From assembly GCA_029990175.1 (NCBI GenBank), contig JARKIP010000030.1:18253501-18317500 (forward strand): a DNA stretch of 64,000 bases, in the 5' to 3' direction. The position numbers and the translations under genes were made by a program. This stretch comes from Petunia secreta (lineage: Eukaryota; Streptophyta; Magnoliopsida; Solanales; Solanaceae). Below the pieces are notes generated by a model. It was not told the DNA's origin. It made no database searches and saw only the letters and a list, made by a program, of their open reading frames with translations. Positions 58,571-64,000 of this stretch are shown piece by piece (position 1 is the stretch's first letter; every line of letters begins with the position of its first letter).

Positions 58571-59034
58571 CCCTACTCCCTCAGTTGGAATTGGAATTGA
58601 GTAGTACTGATCTTGTCAATATTAGCTAAGTATCGTAATCAACTTTTAGTTGAGTCAAGCAACTAATTGTTGGTTCAAACAACTATTAGTTTATTAATAG
58701 ACCTATGTTTTATTCATCAACCAATCGTTGTTTAATAGACTTCTAGATTATCCTGCAACCAATGGTTGTTGTTCATTAATTTGTTTGTGTTTAGCATGAA
58801 CAGACGTGTTGGTTTAATGCTTTTCACACAATGAACAGACGTGAACATTGAACACGCCTGCAAAAATGGAATGAACTCAATTCTAGAGAAGTGTAACAAC
58901 CAAATCATTCATTTAGAAATGCGGCCTCACTGCAGTTTTTTTTTACCTATAAATACAGGGGAAGACAACATCAAATCCACACTACATCAAATCCAGTTTA
59001 TCTACGTCAAATGCAGTTTATCTTAAAACAAAAA
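58571..59034. other. Non-coding DNA between the MULE transposase and the Del-type LTR
   Basis: AT-rich with repeated CAACTAATTGTTGG and CAACCAATCGTTG words (58640-58780). A TATA-like CCTATAAATACAGG lies at about 58948-58961, upstream of the short open segment at 59035. Confidence 0.5.
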
Positions 59035-59197
59035 TGGCGTGAAGGCCTACTCCACGAAGAGCTTCAAGTCCACCATCTCAAATACCCCCAGATCAAATTG
59101 CACAAATGAGGGAAGAGATAGACAGGCTTATCCAAAACCTTGCTGCTAACAGAAATCGCCAAGAAAAGAACATTAGGAGGATTGCTAGGATGCTCCG
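59035..59197 (+). pseudogene. Short interrupted ORF cut off by an LTR insertion
   Basis: ATGGCG then TGA, then an open frame RPTPRRASSPPSQIPPDQIA and MREEIDRLIQNLAANRNRQE, ending in KNIRRIARMLR where the LTR begins. A TATA box is 75-85 bp upstream. The Pro/Ser start and basic helix look protein-like. The early TGA could come from CGA. I do not recognise the family; it may be an accessory ORF of the MULE or a host fragment. Confidence 0.4.
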
Positions 59198-60498
59198 TGA
59201 AACGACCTTAGGTAGTCGTTTCGGGAGTTAGGACTCCGATTGGCGTGCTGATAATTTTAAAATATTTGTAAAGTCCATCAGGACCTATCTGTAAAATTTG
59301 AGCAAAATCAGACCTCGTTTGGTACATATCGGAAGAATGTTTCAGTTTTTATTGTCGATAAATATTAAAAAGAGGTTTTCGAGCTCAATTTTGGCGAATG
59401 AACTCCGATTCGAAATTCGAAAGCGCCGTTTGGTTCGTATGATTATTTATGACTTTTGTGAACTTTCGAAAGTGAATTTCAAGGTGGTTCGGTTAGTTTA
59501 TGCTAAGATGCCGAAAGTTAAATAATTTGACTTTTATTCTATTTAATTTGCATATTGAGTTTCGGGAGTCCGATTTGAGAACTGCCTTAGCAAGTATGTT
59601 ACATATATTTTGTATAACTGGTATGCAAAAGTTGGAATTATTATGAATATCGTAAGGTACCGTTTTAGTTTTCGTTAAGAAAAGAAAATAAAATTAAAGA
59701 GAAAAGAAAAAGGAAAAGGACAAAAAAGGAAAGAATGAATGGCGGTAAGCTTATTAAAGCTCAAGATTCGGGAAATAGAAGACTAAGGGAAATAGGAACG
59801 AGAAACAGAGGAGGAACTCAATGAAAAAATATCAGAAAATGAGAAAAGAGCCGGAGAAAAGATAGAATTTTCACCCCGAAACATTCAAGTAATGATCTTA
59901 ATATATTATTTGAGTTTATTACGTGTGTTTGAATATATTTTGACAGTAAAAATTTGGATATTAGACATCACTTTAATAAGTTCAATTAATAGTTTCAAGG
60001 GTCAATTGGACCCCTGATAATGGAATTGATTATATATTCGTACTCAGTGAGTTATGGGCAGCATATAAATATAATTTATTTAGGGTTTGGTTATGTGACC
60101 ATAAACCCTGTACGTAGGCCTGGCCTACGAATTGCGTATGTGAATAGGGTATCAGGCTCCTACCTGGATTATTCTAAGATGTGAGGAATTAAGACTGTAG
60201 CCTAATGTGATATATTTTTCTGCTTATTGAACACAGTGGGATCGTTTGATAATGAAATCAAAGGATAAAGCGGTTGTTGATTAGCAATGCTAACTTTTGG
60301 AAGAGGTAAGTGTTTCTATTCATTTCTTTGGAGGCCCTTGGCCTTGGGGATATTCTACCACGTATTCCTAGCGTGTGTAGCTGCCAATAGGCGTACTCAT
60401 TACGCCTTAGCTTTGAATTTACATTGTATATTGTATGTTATGCCCTGTTGTTGGTATTGCATTGAGCATATGAGCATTGCACTCTAGTTTTGAGCATT

Positions 60499-60876
60499 GC
60501 ATATACTTCCCGATTGGCGATGAGAGTCCCACACCGGTGAAGGGTCATTATTGCATATACTTCCCGGTTGGCAATGAGAGTCCCGCACCGGTGAAGGGTC
60601 ATTATTGCATATACTTCCCGGTAATCGATGAGAGTCTCGAGCCGGTGAAGGATCATTATTGCATATACTTCCCGATTGTCGATGAGAGTCTCGCACCGGT
60701 GAAGGGTCATTATTGCATATACTTTCCGATAATCGATGAGATTCCCGAGCCGGTGAAGGGTCATCATTGCATATACTTCCCGTTAATTGATGAGAGTCCC
60801 GAGCCGGTGAAGGATCATTATTGCATATATCTCCTGGTAGACGATGAGAGTCCCGCTCCGGAGATAGGTATCAGGC
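60499..60876 (+). repeat. 54-bp tandem array, seven copies, in the LTR
   Basis: GCATATACTTCCCG marks copies at 60499, 60553, 60607, 60661, 60715, 60769 and 60823. The period is a multiple of three, so both strands stay open as repetitive ORFs of over 100 codons. These are not judged real genes. Confidence 0.92.
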
Positions 60877-61037
60877 ATATGTGACTACATTGCGTCGTAC
60901 CGTATTCATCTCATCTCATTGCACCGCATACTGACTATTGTGTGTATTGTGTTGTGTAGTATGTATGCGGTATGTATACTATGTCGTGGACATATCTCAG
61001 TTTGCGTACATATTTCTGGCTCGTATTCTGGGTTGCG

Positions 61038-61205
61038 GGGATCGGGTTGCACGTCGCAACGGTATAAATATTTGGATCGGATTGAACGCCGCTACGGTAT
61101 AAAATATATGGATCGGATTGAACACCGCGATAGTATGAATATATAGATCGGGTTGCACGCCACAACACGACGAATATATGGATCGGGTTGCACGCCGCAA
61201 CGGGA
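61038..61205 (+). repeat. About 36-bp tandem array, five copies, in the LTR
   Basis: Units begin GGATCGGRTTG and contain CRCCGC..GGTATAAATAT. They differ by substitutions. Some units create TATA-like words (GGTATAAATA), possibly linked to LTR promoter activity. Confidence 0.85.
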
Positions 61206-61865
61206 TGTATTTCTGATTATTGATATGTTCGAGATACCTATATGTTTCGGCTATCTTTCGTTCCTGGTGGTTAATGGGTTTGTGATTCCATACGTGTTTC
61301 TAGTTATTATCTGGCTCTGCCTTTTCATAATTTAAATAAGAGAAATTTGGTTTATTTATTTCTTTTCTCCCTGGCTAGCTATCCTATCCTTTGAGGTGAC
61401 TAGTCTGCCCCACTTATTGAGTCCTTTGACTCACCCTTGTTTGTTGTTTGTTTTTGTCTATCTATTTCGTTTCGGCAGGTTCGCTCCAGGATTGAGTTCG
61501 CCACGTTGTGAAGGAGCGAAAACGACTTCAGCTGTCAGGGTGAGCCAGCATTTGTTCCAGATGGCCACCAATTTATTGTTTATTATTTAAGTTGCATTTT
61601 GCTCCCTTCAGGAGGTACATGTCTTCTTTTGTACTCTAGATATCTAGTCTGGATAACCCTAAACCTAGTATGTTGGGTAGTCAACTGTAATTTCTTTTGT
61701 ACAACTTAAAGGTATCAGTATGTCTGTGTTTTTGTTTTAAGTCTTGTGTTTGTTTATGAATTATTATATTTATTTTCCTATTTAATTGGTAACGGTTCGC
61801 CCGACGGGTGTAGGGGAGGATGTCGGGTGCCTGTATGGCCTAACTGGATTCCGGGTCGTGTCAGT

Positions 61866-61878
61866 TGGTATCAGAGCC
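61866..61878 (+). other. Primer binding site (initiator tRNA-Met type)
   Basis: TGGTATCAGAGCC, the classical plant LTR-retrotransposon primer site, two bases after the LTR. It sets + orientation. Confidence 0.9.
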
Positions 61879-62399
61879 CGGTTTAGAGTCTATCCAGACT
61901 AAGACAGTGTCTAGTAGAGTCTCGGTGATGGGTACGTAGACGTTCGTACTTATCTACGAGGGGCTGTGATGGAAACTTCCTTCTTTTCTGATCGTGCGTC
62001 GGTGTAGGATGCAAAAATATTTTTCGTTAATTCCTTCGTAGTAATGGTGAACCCTTGTGCGATAAATCACCAAAGGGTTAGAATTCACTGGCGAAGCAGT
62101 CTAGTTAGAGGCTAGCGCTGATCAAGCCCCGAGAGTTGTGGATCGTGCTGACGATCCAATTACGGAGGTCCCAGCCGTACGAGCTCATGATGGGCAAGGA
62201 AGCAGGGCCTTGTGGTTCCCTTGGCTCTCTACGATGCTTTTACGAGAATGTTGGCGACGCCGCAAGAACCTATTATTCGCTAGGTAGCTTATCAGGTTGC
62301 CGCATGTGCAGATGTTCGGTCTCAGGGAGTTTCTATTCCAGTTCTTAATATTGCCGTAGTAAAGTATGTTCCGGAGGCAGCATGTGTTGTGCCTCTAGT

Positions 62400-63230
62400 T
62401 ATTCTGGCCGGTTAGCTAGCCCGAGTAATGGCTCGGTCCGAGTATCTAAAAAGGCTTCATTATTTTACGCGGTTGAAACTTCCGATATTCCCAAGTAATG
62501 CACTAGATAATCCTTGTGTAAGGTTTTTTACAATAAAATGACGTCTGCATATCCTTCAGGCTTTTGATTATATCGAGCGGTATGGTGTTGATTATTCTTC
62601 TTTCCAGTTTCAAGGTCCAGCCCTGGATTGGTGGACTGCTCTCTTATTAGCTAACTTGGTTTGATTTTTCTTCTAGATTCGTGGAAAAGTTTCTTTCGAG
62701 TAGCGAGCGAGATTAAAAGTGTTGCCAGTTTGAGTGGATTGGACAGGGTAGCCTATTGGTTAGCCTGTTAGTGTTTCAGAATATGAGATTGAATTCTATA
62801 GAATGGCCGAATATGTATTCGAACTAGTCCATGAGCCTTTCGAGAGATTGAGGTCGGGATTTCATTTGATGTTGTTGTTGATGTTGCTCAGAGGTACGAG
62901 GCATACCATAAGTTAGAGCGGGAGAGCAAGAGATCCCGTGGCCCTAGTGGGCAAACATGGCACCTTATTTGGAGGTAAGAGTTCTGATTATTTTGGGAGG
63001 TCACCTGCTAAGTTATCTCAGCTTGTATAGCGTAATTCTAAAAGTGCGCTAGTAGTTCATCAAGATAGACTCAGTTTTCTCTTTGTAGCTATCAATAATC
63101 TGTCCAGTTTCTATTTTCAGCGAAAAGGTGTTATCATTGTCGTGAGTCTGGTTATCCTTTGAGGAGTTTTTCATTACTCCGGAAAGTAGGCAGTCGTCAT
63201 TTCTCTCCTCATCTGGCACCTACACAGTCG
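62400..63230 (+). pseudogene. Decayed gag of the Del/Tekay-type element
   Basis: Fragments in several frames: YIERYGVDYSSFQFQGPALD then WWTALLLANL (62570-62660), a VSEYEIEFYRMAEY piece (62775-62820) and a zinc-knuckle remnant KRCYHCRESGYP (63123-63160). These follow the order of Del/Tekay Gag. Many stops and frameshifts. Confidence 0.65.
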
Positions 63231-64000
63231 CATGGATTTCATTTAGATCTCAATCAGCCAGGGAAATGCCACCATCCAGTAGAGGTCAAGAGTGTGGTGG
63301 CAGTGGTTCTTCAGAAGGTGATTATCAGGGTAGTAGCTCAGCTCAGCTGCAGAGGCAGTTCATAGAACTGCCAGTCTGGCAGGATGCCGAGGTATCCGAT
63401 ATAGTAGACCCATGTATTTCTTCTTCCATTAATTGTGAGTAAGATTTGATTCTTTCGGTCGCTCTGGGGATGTAGTGTCCTATCATGTTTCCATAGTTTC
63501 TTTTGATGTTGTTTCTATTAAGAATTGGTTGCGGTAGAGGGGTGAACTTCTAGTATGATTTATTTATGGTATGTCAAGTCAGTTTACCTCTCTCGTTGGA
63601 ATTCAATGTTGGTAGGATAATTCGTCACCATCAGAAAGTGTTATCGTTTCTTCCGGTGCAAAGTGATTAGTAAGTAATATTCGATCTATGTATCTCCTCT
63701 TGGTTCAAAACGCTAGTAAAGTTATGTTATCCCATGAGCTTATCTGGATTACAAAAGGGTTTTCTGGTAAATTGTTAGAGTTTCCTTCTTATTGGAAGGT
63801 CAAATTGGTATGGATGTTGCTCCATAAAGCTCATTTAATGTCTATTTCTTCAATTGCGATTCTTTGGCTAGCCTGACTCGGAAGTAGTCTAGCTCTGGTA
63901 GCCAAGCAATAAAAAGATGAGCTTCCTGAAGCTCTAATTATTCCTATCCTCAGTCCGTTGCCATCTTTTCTTCGTCCGACACTAGTGAGCTTAGGCAGTT
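63231..64000 (+). other. Probable decayed protease/pol start of the Del/Tekay-type element
   Basis: Expected position of the protease and start of RT. I see only short out-of-frame pieces and no catalytic motif I would defend. Confidence 0.35.

Larger units (their letters stand above)
59198..61863 (+). mobile_element. 5' LTR of a Del/Tekay-type Gypsy element (element continues past the window)
   Basis: 2,666 bp from TGAAACGACC to GTGTCA, immediately followed by a tRNA-Met primer site. The long LTR and its two internal tandem arrays fit Del/Tekay-like chromoviruses of Solanaceae. The right LTR is outside the window, so no target duplication could be checked. Confidence 0.75.

Noticed and set aside
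60477..60884. 135-codon repetitive ORF as a secreted repeat protein
   Set aside because: It is a tandem array inside an LTR with a period divisible by three; no signal peptide or promoter context supports a gene.
60499..61205. CRISPR-like repeat array
   Set aside because: Repeats are contiguous, without unique spacers, and lie in a plant retrotransposon LTR.

Overview
The window looks like nuclear DNA of a flowering plant, most likely a nightshade (Solanaceae). The evidence is plant-type split genes with GT..AG introns, plant LTR retrotransposons (Copia, Tat/Ogre, Athila-like and Del/Tekay-like), Mutator-like DNA transposons and L1-type LINEs. A SINE 3' end with a TTG-repeat tail also fits. 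The family assignment is inferred from the look of the repeats and proteins; no database was searched.

Gene-bearing part (1-13 kb). Three host genes are recognisable. (1) On the + strand at 1038-3824 is a short FAR1-domain protein (FRF1 type) with two coding exons. Its intron carries a chimeric SINE-U6 snRNA retro-insertion bounded by a 21-bp target duplication. (2) On the + strand at 6477-7569 is a four-exon sterol C8-C7 isomerase gene (HYDRA1/EBP family) with a one-base frameshift in exon 1. (3) Converging on it from the - strand, 12978 down to 8084, is a PRCC-domain protein gene with a 3.8-kb intron. Between genes 1 and 2 sits a 1.7-kb Pack-MULE with 280-bp terminal inverted repeats. It holds a decayed 3' piece of the nuclear gene for chloroplast ATP synthase subunit b'. 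The end of a second copy of this MULE family opens the window.

Nested retrotransposons (15.2-43.2 kb). One Copia element on the - strand (LTRs 15155-15682 and 42710-43237) has been split by three insertions. These are an ORF1-only LINE piece (17139-18628), a 5.75-kb non-autonomous LTR element with one ORF of unknown origin (19041-24793, target duplication ATAAG), and a 15.2-kb Tat/Ogre-type Gypsy element (24878-40106, target duplication CCATC). Removing the insertions leaves a Copia of about 5.6 kb, a normal full length. LTR divergence by eye (Copia about 7%, the 5.75-kb element 2-3%, Ogre about 1%) agrees with the nesting order.

Right part (43.2-64 kb). A decayed LINE (44.5-47.1 kb, - strand) abuts an Ogre-like LTR piece. 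That piece is interrupted by a 6.7-kb LTR element carrying only Athila-like gag and protease (48027-54734, target duplication CTGAT). A decayed MuDR-type transposase gene follows (56.4-58.6 kb, + strand). From 59198 a Del/Tekay-type Gypsy LTR (2.67 kb, with two tandem arrays) leads into a tRNA-Met primer site and decayed gag that runs off the end.

No tRNA, rRNA or CRISPR array was seen. Apart from the three host genes, essentially all recognisable coding potential belongs to transposable elements, most of it broken by stops and frameshifts.
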